Shown here one piece after another: positions 1-4,229 of a stretch of 5,301 bases of DNA (its first letter is position 1; each line of letters begins with the position of its first letter). The stretch is from Prevotellaceae bacterium (GTDB taxonomy: Bacteria > Bacteroidota > Bacteroidia > Bacteroidales > UBA932). The stretch spans positions 1 to 5,301 of the forward strand of contig JAIRXY010000214.1 in NCBI GenBank assembly GCA_031268055.1, given 5' to 3'. Position numbers and translations under genes: made by a program. The notes under the pieces are model-generated. The model ran no database searches and had not been told where the DNA came from. It was given only the letters and a program-made list of their open reading frames with translations.

Positions 1-155
1 TAGCCGGGCTGCGTGATGAGGAAGAGCGCGTAGTCGGTGATGAAGTGCGAGCCGCCCCGACCGCGGCCACCCCACACGTCTATCATGCGCTTGCCGGTGG
101 AGAACACCGGCGCAAACACACGGTTCACCCCAAAGTCTACGCTACGATGCTCCAT
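1..155 (-). CDS. Phage terminase large subunit, N-terminal 51 codons (runs off the window)
   Basis: This is the start of the motor ATPase that drives DNA into the procapsid and cuts the concatemer. Only the N-terminus is present. It begins MEHRSVDFGVNRVF, followed after a short stretch by WGGRGRGGSHF at about residues 28-38, which sits where the Walker A (P-loop) of large terminases lies. The following ITDYALFLITQPG fits the helix after the P-loop. The usual GK[ST] is GGS here, so the lysine is absent from its standard place, and arginines R31 and R33 precede it. Deviant Walker A motifs are known in terminases. The ATG at 155 overlaps the end of the terminase small subunit gene by 14 bp in another frame, the typical small-then-large order. 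Identification rests on the P-loop plus position. The ATPase and nuclease motifs further on lie outside the window. Confidence 0.8.
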   Translation of the reverse strand, partial: MEHRSVDFGVNRVFAPVFSTGKRMIDVWGGRGRGGSHFITDYALFLITQPG

Positions 156-681
156 TCTTGCCGCTGCTAAAATCTTTGAACACGACTACGTGCTGGGCTA
201 CGGCGCTGAGCGGCGCGCCGCCCTCGCCCGTCACCTCGTGCTTGGATTTGGCGGGGGCAAAGTAGCCCTCCAGCTGCGCTATCTGGCTTCCGGCGGCAAT
301 AACGTCGTGGCGGCCGGGGTAGCTCAGCGCGTACTCGATTACGTTACCGTCGCCGTCCACCTTAACAGGTCGCTTTAAGGCATGGCCGCGGAGTATGCTG
401 GTTAAGGCGGTGAGTATCTCCTCGCGGTCGGCAATTCCCTTTTTTGCCTGCCCCTTTGCCGCGGCTACCATTTCTTCGCGCTTTGCCGCCTCCACCTCCT
501 TAAGCCGAGCTTGGTTGTGGCGCTTTGCCTCGCTAAGTAGCCGGTCGATGCCTCTTGGCGAAATTTGCCAAACTTCGCCAAACTTCGCCAAAATATCGCC
601 CCTTTTTGCCGATGGGTTGGCAAAAAGGAAGTCGGCAATCTCCACCATTAGCTTGTCCCTGTTGTACTTCTTATGCGCCAT
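142..681 (-). CDS. Phage terminase small subunit
   Basis: A 179-aa protein that would recognise the phage packaging site and load the large subunit onto it. Residues 8-53 look like a helix-turn-helix domain (phage genome recognition), including the stretch DILAKFGEVWQISPRGIDRLL. Residues 48-80 are charged and alanine-rich, consistent with a helical or coiled-coil oligomerisation segment. Residues 82-142 (DREEILTALTSILRG, then a short insert, then RHDVIAAGSQIAQLEGYF) match the pattern seen at the end of many small terminases, where a conserved helix pair is followed by a segment ending in G-Y/L-F. The length fits the family. The gene starts 14 bp after the preceding small DNA-binding gene and overlaps the large subunit start by 14 bp, which supports the call. 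Its 5' part holds unusual repeats and a perfect hairpin (separate entries). Confidence 0.82.
   Translation of the reverse strand: MAHKKYNRDKLMVEIADFLFANPSAKRGDILAKFGEVWQISPRGIDRLLSEAKRHNQARLKEVEAAKREEMVAAAKGQAKKGIADREEILTALTSILRGHALKRPVKVDGDGNVIEYALSYPGRHDVIAAGSQIAQLEGYFAPAKSKHEVTGEGGAPLSAVAQHVVVFKDFSSGKNGAS
561..600. repeat. Four tandem 10-bp units inside the terminase small subunit gene
   Basis: Two exact copies of AACTTCGCCA (571-580 and 581-590) are flanked by degenerate copies AAATTTGCCA (561-570) and AAATATCGCC (591-600). The core CTTCGCCA recurs at 683-690, just upstream of the gene's start codon. A 10-bp period puts every copy on the same face of the helix and does not follow codon phase, so the repetition is not explained by a repeated peptide. 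It is a candidate protein-binding (packaging) site. Confidence 0.6.
601..628. repeat. Perfect 10-bp inverted repeat inside the terminase small subunit gene
   Basis: The left arm CCTTTTTGCC (601-610) and right arm GGCAAAAAGG (619-628) are exact reverse complements separated by an 8-nt loop. The repeat directly abuts the block of 10-bp direct repeats. It lies within coding sequence (roughly residues 18-27 of the protein), so it is unlikely to be a terminator. A cis-acting packaging element or an mRNA structure are possible roles. Confidence 0.6.
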
Positions 682-695
682 GCTTCGCCACTTTT

Positions 696-983
696 TTACG
701 CCCCCTCCAGCGCGCTGCGCAGCCGGTTGGCCAGCTGCCTGTCGACGCTATAAATGGTGCAGTACGCATCTATCTTCCTTATCGCCCTGCTTGCTGACGT
801 TCTGTGCACGCCCAGCAGGGCGGCCAGCTCCTCGTGCGTCATGCCGGGCGACAGGGCGAGGCACACGTGCAGGAACATTGCCCGCGCGTAGCGCGCGCTT
901 CTTTTCCTTCCGCCGGAGAATATGTACTCCACCGGCACGTCCAGCTCGGCGGCCACCGCCGCCGCTACCTTATCTGCTTCCAT
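696..983 (-). CDS. Small DnaA domain-IV-like helix-turn-helix protein
   Basis: A 95-aa protein that looks like a free-standing DNA-binding domain. After a short helical N-terminus (MEADKVAAAVAAELDVPVEY), residues 25-72 read GRKRSARYARAMFLHVCLAL, then MTHEELAALLGVHRTSASRA and IRKI. This pattern parallels DnaA domain IV: a basic segment, an R-x-x-A-M-[YF]-L helix, then a helix-turn-helix with the recognition helix in the VHRTSASRAI part. There is no AAA+ ATPase domain, so it is not a replication initiator itself. The likely role is binding phage DNA as a regulator or packaging accessory. Its start overlaps the 3' end of the preceding peptidase-like gene by 19 bp, and the terminase small subunit starts 14 bp downstream. 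It could instead be a generic HTH regulator, since the fit to DnaA is weaker than for the 139-aa protein encoded upstream. Confidence 0.65.
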   Translation of the reverse strand: MEADKVAAAVAAELDVPVEYIFSGGRKRSARYARAMFLHVCLALSPGMTHEELAALLGVHRTSASRAIRKIDAYCTIYSVDRQLANRLRSALEGA

Positions 984-1315
984 AGTAGTTTGCTTACTTC
1001 GTTGAACACAAACGCCGTCAGGTAGGCTTGCACCTCATCGTTGTCCAAGTCCGGCGCTACTCCTTTCATTTGAAAAATCATGCTTACAATGTGCACCGCC
1101 TCGTGCACCACCGTGCCAGCCGACAGCCCTGCGCCACCCCCGAATACGGAGCAAAGGTGCATGGCTCCGCTCGCTCCGCGCTCGTAGAACGTGCACGCCT
1201 TGGCCGTGCGGCGCTCACTTCCTACCTCGTACCCGCGCCGCCTCATGAATTGGTGTACGCTGCTGCACGAGTAGACGAAAACGGTTACGTCAAATATGGG
1301 TACTGCTATCTTCAT
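965..1315 (-). CDS. Putative small zinc metallopeptidase-like protein (HExxH)
   Basis: A 116-aa protein with a zincin motif, HEAVH, at residues 71-75, preceded by the hydrophobic turn TVV. E94, in the segment DNDEVQAYLTAFVF at residues 91-104, lies about 19 residues after the second histidine, a spacing that suits a third zinc ligand as in gluzincins. The N-terminus (residues 5-22, PIFDVTVFVYSCSSVHQF) resembles beta strands before the zincin core. No signal peptide or membrane segment is apparent, so it probably acts in the cytoplasm. The substrate is unknown. Small HExxH proteins near phage structural or packaging genes are commonly annotated only as hypothetical. The start codon shares an ATGA overlap with the stop of the ParB-like gene, which implies translational coupling. 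The motif is clear but activity is unproven. Confidence 0.6.
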   Translation of the reverse strand: MKIAVPIFDVTVFVYSCSSVHQFMRRRGYEVGSERRTAKACTFYERGASGAMHLCSVFGGGAGLSAGTVVHEAVHIVSMIFQMKGVAPDLDNDEVQAYLTAFVFNEVSKLLWKQIR

Positions 1316-2076
1316 ACGCTTAGCATATCCTGAATTTTTTGGTCAACCAGCCCTCCGGGGAGGTATTCGGCGTAGGGGTCAAAGCCCAGCAGCTCCAAGA
1401 ACGACGCTTTCTCCTGAAACGACGAAAAGGTAAGCGTAAGGAAGCGTCCGCCCTCCGTTTTGCTTTTGGAGCTTTGCTTTGCCGCCTTTATCTTTTCGAT
1501 TTGCCGCTGCCGCTCGCTCTCCGACACCTCCTTTTGCCTCATGGCGCTGAAATCCTCGCTGGCTTCCTCGTTCACGCCGTACTCAAAGCTGGGCACCTCG
1601 AGCTCAATGATGTGCACGTCCTCAACGGTTAGGCCGGCGTGCTCTATGGCTATCCCCTCCTGAATAATGCTTGCCAGCAGCTCGCTGTCCAGCTCCGTGC
1701 GCGATTTGGTCTGGAAAATGTTTTGCTCCTTTTCCGTCTTTTCGTCCAGCGCAATTGCCTCTACCTTTACGTCGTAGTCTTTCTCCGGCGAGCCGTCGTA
1801 CCCGTGTATGGCGTCCAGCGCCATTACCCTTTTATGCCCGTCTATCAGATTTTTGGTGGCGCTGTTGTAGATGATGCCGCCAAGCAGGGCTACGCGCTTG
1901 ATGTTTTTCTTTACGGCGCTCACCTGCTCCTGCGTATGCTGCTTGGGGTTGTAGGGGGCAAAGCAAATTTGCGACCGCCGGACAACAACGGTTTCACTCT
2001 GACGGTACTTTTCCTTTGCGCCGCCCTTTTCCTTGCTTTTCTCTTTGCTTTTCATTTTGCTTTTCTCTTTGCTCAT
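1312..2076 (-). CDS. ParB-like (ParB/Srx nuclease-fold) domain protein, phage type; possible IbrB analogue
   Basis: A 254-aa protein. Residues 1-26 are a low-complexity lysine/glutamate/serine tail. The ParB N-terminal fold covers about residues 30-120: a strand region before PYNPKQHTQEQVSAVKKNI (41-59), a GG turn (66-67), the signature IDGHKRVMAL (78-87) in place of the GERR motif of chromosomal ParB, and KVEAIAL (104-110). The NxFQTKSRTELDSELLASI segment (119-137) is typical of phage ParB-like proteins. The C-terminus (211-248) is a conserved-looking unit, RFLTLTFSSFQEKASFLELL and following. No partition partner (ParA) or parS site is visible, so plasmid-type partitioning is unlikely. Family precedent links such proteins with PAPS-reductase-like partners (IbrB/IbrA). 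The start lies 83 bp inside the partner gene. M8 (codon at 2055) is a possible alternative start. Confidence 0.75.
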   Translation of the reverse strand: MSKEKSKMKSKEKSKEKGGAKEKYRQSETVVVRRSQICFAPYNPKQHTQEQVSAVKKNIKRVALLGGIIYNSATKNLIDGHKRVMALDAIHGYDGSPEKDYDVKVEAIALDEKTEKEQNIFQTKSRTELDSELLASIIQEGIAIEHAGLTVEDVHIIELEVPSFEYGVNEEASEDFSAMRQKEVSESERQRQIEKIKAAKQSSKSKTEGGRFLTLTFSSFQEKASFLELLGFDPYAEYLPGGLVDQKIQDMLSV

Positions 2077-2737
2077 AGTCGTGCTGTAATGCTCCGCACA
2101 GGGGGAATGCTGCTACAATTTTTTCAAAATCCTTCGGGTGGTTTTGGCGGCACCACGTCAGGTACGCGCCGCTGCCAATATCCATGTCTGCCGACTGCTC
2201 CGTGGAGTACCTTATGGGGGTGGCCAGCTGATGCCGCTTTATGTAGGCGAGGCAGTCGCCGTTTTTCCACTCGCTCAGCGGGTAGAATCTCCTTGTTTTT
2301 TCGTTCACCCCGCCCATCTCGTAGGTGCGCAGCATGAGCCGCCGGTTGAGGCTGTCGGACTGCTTAAACCCAAAGCAGCACCACGCCACGCCGTGCTCCG
2401 CGCACATCTTGTTGGCCAGCATGGACAGGTTGTAGACTTTCTGCTTCGGGTTGGGCTTTACCCCAAAGCTCCCGTTCTTGACCATCACGCTGAGCTGAAA
2501 GTGGGGTATCTTCACAAACCTTGCGTTGGGGTACTTCCGTTCAGCCCACGCAATGTACCTGTCCAGGTAGCTATCCTTAATGAGGTACATAAAAACGCAT
2601 AGCACCTCCCGAAACTGCGCTGAAAGCATGTCGAGAAGCACTATGCTGCCCTTACCTGCCGCCGAGTGGAACAGGATAACCCTGTCGGTAACGGATGCAA
2701 CGCGGTGGATGATACCGGCTGCTGCGCTGGCGCTCAT
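1994..2737 (-). CDS. PAPS-reductase-like (CysH/IbrA-type) PP-loop protein, phage type
   Basis: A 247-aa member of the adenine-nucleotide alpha-hydrolase fold. The PP-loop region reads FHSAAGKGSIVLLDML (23-38), comparable to the SGGKDS motif of PAPS reductases, but with glycine (G30) at the position of the conserved aspartate. GFKQSDSLNRR (123-133) matches the G-x-R-x-x-[DE]-S-x-x-R motif of CysH relatives, and YPLSEWKNGDCLAYI (152-166) matches the P-L-x-x-W-x-x-x-D-V-x-x-Y-I segment. The C-terminal ECG[LI]H cysteine motif of true sulfate-assimilation reductases is missing, so a sulfur-assimilation role is unlikely. Residues 221-247 are a lysine/glutamine/arginine-rich tail encoded by a 12-bp repeat. 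The gene follows the 57-aa gene by 15 bp and overlaps the ParB-like gene by 83 bp. Like IbrA it may be regulatory, or it may act in nucleotide or DNA modification. The true activity is unknown. Confidence 0.78.
   Translation of the reverse strand: MSASAAAGIIHRVASVTDRVILFHSAAGKGSIVLLDMLSAQFREVLCVFMYLIKDSYLDRYIAWAERKYPNARFVKIPHFQLSVMVKNGSFGVKPNPKQKVYNLSMLANKMCAEHGVAWCCFGFKQSDSLNRRLMLRTYEMGGVNEKTRRFYPLSEWKNGDCLAYIKRHQLATPIRYSTEQSADMDIGSGAYLTWCRQNHPKDFEKIVAAFPLCGALQHDYEQREKQNEKQREKQGKGRRKGKVPSE
2033..2076. repeat. 12-bp tandem repeat in the overlap of the PAPS-reductase-like and ParB-like genes
   Basis: Units on the + strand are TTGCTTTTCTCT (2033-2044), TTGCTTTTCATT (2045-2056) and TTGCTTTTCTCT (2057-2068), then a partial TTGCTCAT (2069-2076) that contains the ParB-like start codon. 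On the coding strand the repeat encodes KEKS/KMKS-type units at the N-terminus of the ParB-like protein and REKQ/NEKQ units at the C-terminus of the PAPS-reductase-like protein. Gain or loss of whole 12-bp units would keep both reading frames. Confidence 0.85.
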
Positions 2738-2752
2738 GGCTGCTGCGGCGGA

Positions 2753-2926
2753 TTACCCGCGGAGGTCGTAAGCGCCGCTCCTCCGGTTGTACCGGTAGCT
2801 GGCGTTGCCTGCAATGGCGCGGGCGTTTGCCTTGGAAAAGTTCCTACCCCGCGCGGTTTCGTACCGCTTCTGGTTTTTCCCTGTTCCCTTGTCGTAGGCG
2901 CTTACCTCAAACCTGAAATTTCTCAT
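2753..2926 (-). CDS. Small basic protein of unknown function (57 aa)
   Basis: A 57-aa open frame starting MRNFRFEVSAYDKGTG and ending SGAYDLRG, with a TAA stop at 2753-2755. It is rich in arginine, lysine, tyrosine and asparagine (for example KNQKRYETARGRNF and NASYRYNRRS), so it carries a strong positive charge. No known domain is recognised; binding to nucleic acid is a guess from charge only. Support for it being real: it fills the gap between the terminator and the PAPS-reductase-like gene, ends 15 bp before that gene starts, and has a start context (AAAAGCCATGAG) identical over 12 bp to that of the 130-aa gene upstream. It would be the first gene of the left-hand run. No clear -7/-33 promoter was found directly in front of it. 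Confidence 0.65.
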   Translation of the reverse strand: MRNFRFEVSAYDKGTGKNQKRYETARGRNFSKANARAIAGNASYRYNRRSGAYDLRG

Positions 2927-2952
2927 GGCTTTTGATTTTTTAAATGGTTAAC

Positions 2953-2992
2953 AATAAATAAAAAGAGGCCAACGCCTTTCGGTGTTGGCCTC
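2953..2992 (-). terminator. Intrinsic terminator for minus-strand transcription
   Basis: The stem arms are 2992-2981 and 2976-2965, each 12 nt, closing a 4-nt loop that reads GAAA on the minus strand. Pairing is complete except for one A-C mismatch (2983 with 2974). On the minus strand the stem is followed at once by TTTTTATTTATTG (2964-2952). The T-rich tract lies only on this side, so it acts on leftward transcription, 46 bp after the stop codon of the 130-aa gene. Confidence 0.8.
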
Positions 2993-3037
2993 GTGGGGCT
3001 CTATAGCATGTAGCAGTATAGCTTGTCCTGACCTTTT

Positions 3038-3430
3038 TTAGCCGTGCGCTACTACGTCGCCCAGCTCAAACTCGTACACCTGATCGCCCTTTTTCCAGCC
3101 CTCCGGTACGTCGCGCAGGTACTCAACGAGGCGGTTTTTCAGAACGCGCACGTCCACAAACTTGCTGTTGGGCTGGTTGCCGGCGTACAGGTGAAGCACC
3201 TTCACCTGCCTTACGGCATCCCACTTGACCTTGCGCTTGTCGATGTAGCGCAGCAGCCGGACATCGTAAAAGGGGCTAGCCCTGCGCTGCTCCAGCTGCT
3301 GCTCGCCGGAGATGATGGCGCTGATGTAGCGCTCCATCGTGCGGAGCGATAGCCGCTCAACCCAATACTCATCCCCGTCGTACTCTTCGCTATCGCCTAC
3401 TTCGATTTTATCTACAGCATTTTCGCTCAT
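3038..3430 (-). CDS. Protein of unknown function (130 aa)
   Basis: I do not recognise this 130-aa protein. It starts MSENAVDKIEVGDSEEYDGD, a strongly acidic N-terminus, followed by a mixed helical stretch (WVERLSLRTMERYISAIIS, residues 23-41) and a C-terminal half (residues 55-130) rich in short hydrophobic strands (FYDVRLLRYID, VKVLHLYAG, KFVDVRVLKNRLVEYL, QVYEFELGDVV). There is no signal peptide or membrane segment, so it is probably a soluble cytoplasmic protein. It is the last gene before a strong terminator and has its own good promoter candidate, so it can be expressed as a single-gene unit or together with the upstream genes. It lies directly after the Com-like gene, the position of mom in phage Mu, but it shows no similarity to Mom that I can see and is much shorter. 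Confidence 0.75.
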   Translation of the reverse strand: MSENAVDKIEVGDSEEYDGDEYWVERLSLRTMERYISAIISGEQQLEQRRASPFYDVRLLRYIDKRKVKWDAVRQVKVLHLYAGNQPNSKFVDVRVLKNRLVEYLRDVPEGWKKGDQVYEFELGDVVAHG

Positions 3431-3485
3431 GGCTTTTTTCGCTTATGAATTTTTAGTTTAACTTGATGCACAGCCCGATACGCTA

Positions 3486-3516
3486 CAAAGATACGCATTT
3501 TTTGCCACACCTGCAA
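3486..3516 (-). promoter_or_regulatory. Bacteroidota-type promoter ahead of the 130-aa gene
   Basis: On the minus strand a perfect -7 box TATCTTTG (3493-3486, consensus TAnnTTTG) is preceded by a -33 TTG (3516-3514) at a spacing of 20 nt. Transcription should begin near 3480, giving a leader of about 50 nt before the ATG at 3430. The element lies between the stop of the Com-like gene and the start of the 130-aa gene. This is the clearest taxonomic signal in the window. Confidence 0.7.
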
Positions 3517-3535
3517 GCCTGCATGCGCGTGGCTA

Positions 3536-3709
3536 TCAAATACTTGCTCGCACCGGTGGGGGCGCTGTGTCGCCGCAGCCGGTGGCGGTGGCGACAAACG
3601 CCGCCTTGCACCGGCTGCACCTTATTTCAATGCGGTAATTGTTGCCGCCTATAGCTACGCCGTGCAGCCTGCCGCAGCGCGGGCATCGTATCTCGTGCTT
3701 GCTACCCAT
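3536..3709 (-). CDS. Com-like small zinc-finger protein (57 aa)
   Basis: A 57-aa frame starting MGSKHEIRCPRCGRLHGVAI, with two Cys pairs: C9-P-R-C12 and C31-S-R-C34. The second pair is preceded by the stretch YRIEIR. The arrangement CxxC, about 18 residues, IEIRCxRC matches phage Mu Com, the small zinc-finger protein that binds mom mRNA and allows its translation. Residues 41-57 are a less conserved tail that includes GCGD and a short proline run. The ATG at 3709 gives an N-terminus of the expected length, and the stop is TGA at 3536-3538. The gene lies 91 bp after the DnaA-like gene, with a candidate promoter and direct repeats in that spacer. In this window it is not followed by a mom homologue, so its target is unknown. 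It could be a regulator of the downstream 130-aa gene or of genes elsewhere. Confidence 0.75.
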   Translation of the reverse strand: MGSKHEIRCPRCGRLHGVAIGGNNYRIEIRCSRCKAAFVATATGCGDTAPPPVRASI

Positions 3710-3757
3710 GCCGCAAATTTCGGAAATACCGGCGAAGCTGCCAAGGGTTTGGGCGCT

Positions 3758-3779
3758 ATTCTATAAACATTCTATAAAC
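3758..3779. repeat. Tandem 11-bp direct repeat in an AT-rich spacer
   Basis: Two exact copies of ATTCTATAAAC (3758-3768 and 3769-3779) are followed by the palindrome TTAATATTAA (3780-3789). This AT-rich patch stands out against the GC-rich surroundings. It lies between the DnaA-like gene and the Com-like gene and overlaps the -7 region of a weak promoter candidate, so it may be an operator. Confidence 0.65.
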
Positions 3780-3806
3780 TTAATATTAACAAAATTCTCC
3801 CTACAA
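3775..3806 (-). promoter_or_regulatory. Weak Bacteroidota-type promoter candidate ahead of the Com-like gene
   Basis: On the minus strand TAAGTTTA (3782-3775) matches TAnnTTTG except in its last base, and a TTG (3806-3804) lies 21 nt upstream. Transcription would begin near 3768, inside the tandem 11-bp repeats, about 60 nt before the Com-like ATG. The match is imperfect and the region is AT-rich, so chance is possible. Confidence 0.35.
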
Positions 3807-4220
3807 TACAAAGGATTCCTTTACCCTTTGCGATATGCCCTCCACCAGCTCCCGCGTTTGCCGGTTGGTCTCCATCAGGCTGGGGATGAGCTGCAAGGCG
3901 TGGCTTACGGTGGCGTGGTTTTGGCCAAAGTAGGCGGCTATGCCCTCTAAGCTGTTTTCGCTGCTGCTAAGCCTGCCCCTGTGCATAGCGGCAAGGTAGT
4001 AGAGCACGTGCCGCGGGAAGCACGCGCTGCGCCTCCGCGACTTCACGTGCAGCGAAGCGGGGCTCACGCCGAACGCCTCGCATACCAGCTGCTCCAGCGC
4101 CGCTATCGTAAGCCTCTCCTTGCGGCGTATGCCCGCGTAGGCATAGGGGGATATGCGGTGGCTGCCCACCGTCTCGATGGCCGCCGCTGGTCTGTAAGCT
4201 CCTTTCTTATCGCGCTCCAT
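3801..4220 (-). CDS. DnaA domain-IV-like DNA-binding protein (139 aa)
   Basis: Residues 37-112 resemble DnaA domain IV, the part of the replication initiator that reads DnaA boxes. The basic segment VKSRRRSACFPRHVLYYLA (59-77) corresponds to the R-Q-I-A-M-Y-L-A helix, and FGQNHATVSHAL (98-109) corresponds to the DnaA signature G-x-D-H-[ST]-T-V-x-[HY]-A. The N-terminus (ISPYAYAGIRRKERL, 23-37) is not recognisable. No AAA+ ATPase or DnaB-interaction domain is present, so it cannot unwind an origin by itself. It probably binds DnaA-box-like sites or phage operators. The gene starts 9 bp after the 332-aa gene, and its 3' end borders the AT-rich repeats. It is distinct from, but of the same fold as, the 95-aa protein encoded near the terminase genes. 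Confidence 0.78.
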   Translation of the reverse strand: MERDKKGAYRPAAAIETVGSHRISPYAYAGIRRKERLTIAALEQLVCEAFGVSPASLHVKSRRRSACFPRHVLYYLAAMHRGRLSSSENSLEGIAAYFGQNHATVSHALQLIPSLMETNRQTRELVEGISQRVKESFVL

Positions 4221-4229
4221 GCTTTGCTG

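Noticed and set aside
1312..2076. ParB-like protein as part of a plasmid partition system.
   Set aside because: No ParA ATPase gene or parS-like sites are visible, the motif is IDGHKR instead of GERR, and the neighbours are phage packaging genes.
2138..2602. A 154-codon plus-strand open frame opposite the PAPS-reductase-like gene.
   Set aside because: It lies wholly antisense to a gene with recognisable motifs, has no domain of its own, and all supported genes here are on the minus strand. The other long plus-strand frames (for example 395-985, 1639-2337, 3639-3950) were rejected for the same reason.
1994..2737. True phosphoadenylyl-sulfate reductase of sulfate assimilation (CysH).
   Set aside because: The ECG[LI]H motif is absent, the PP-loop aspartate is replaced, and no sulfur-metabolism genes are nearby.
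3001..3022. Short inverted repeat CTATA/TATAG and repeated GCTATA after the 130-aa gene.
   Set aside because: The arms are only 5 bp and no function is indicated; the real terminator is the longer stem to its left.
3568..3596. Inverted repeat TGTCGCC/GGCGACA with a 15-nt loop.
   Set aside because: It lies in the 3' part of the Com-like coding sequence, in GC-rich alanine/threonine codons, and has no T-tract; chance pairing is likely.
3758..3789. Replication origin with DnaA boxes next to the DnaA-like gene.
   Set aside because: The repeats (ATTCTATAAAC) do not match the DnaA box consensus TTWTNCACA, and only two copies are present, so an operator is the more modest reading.
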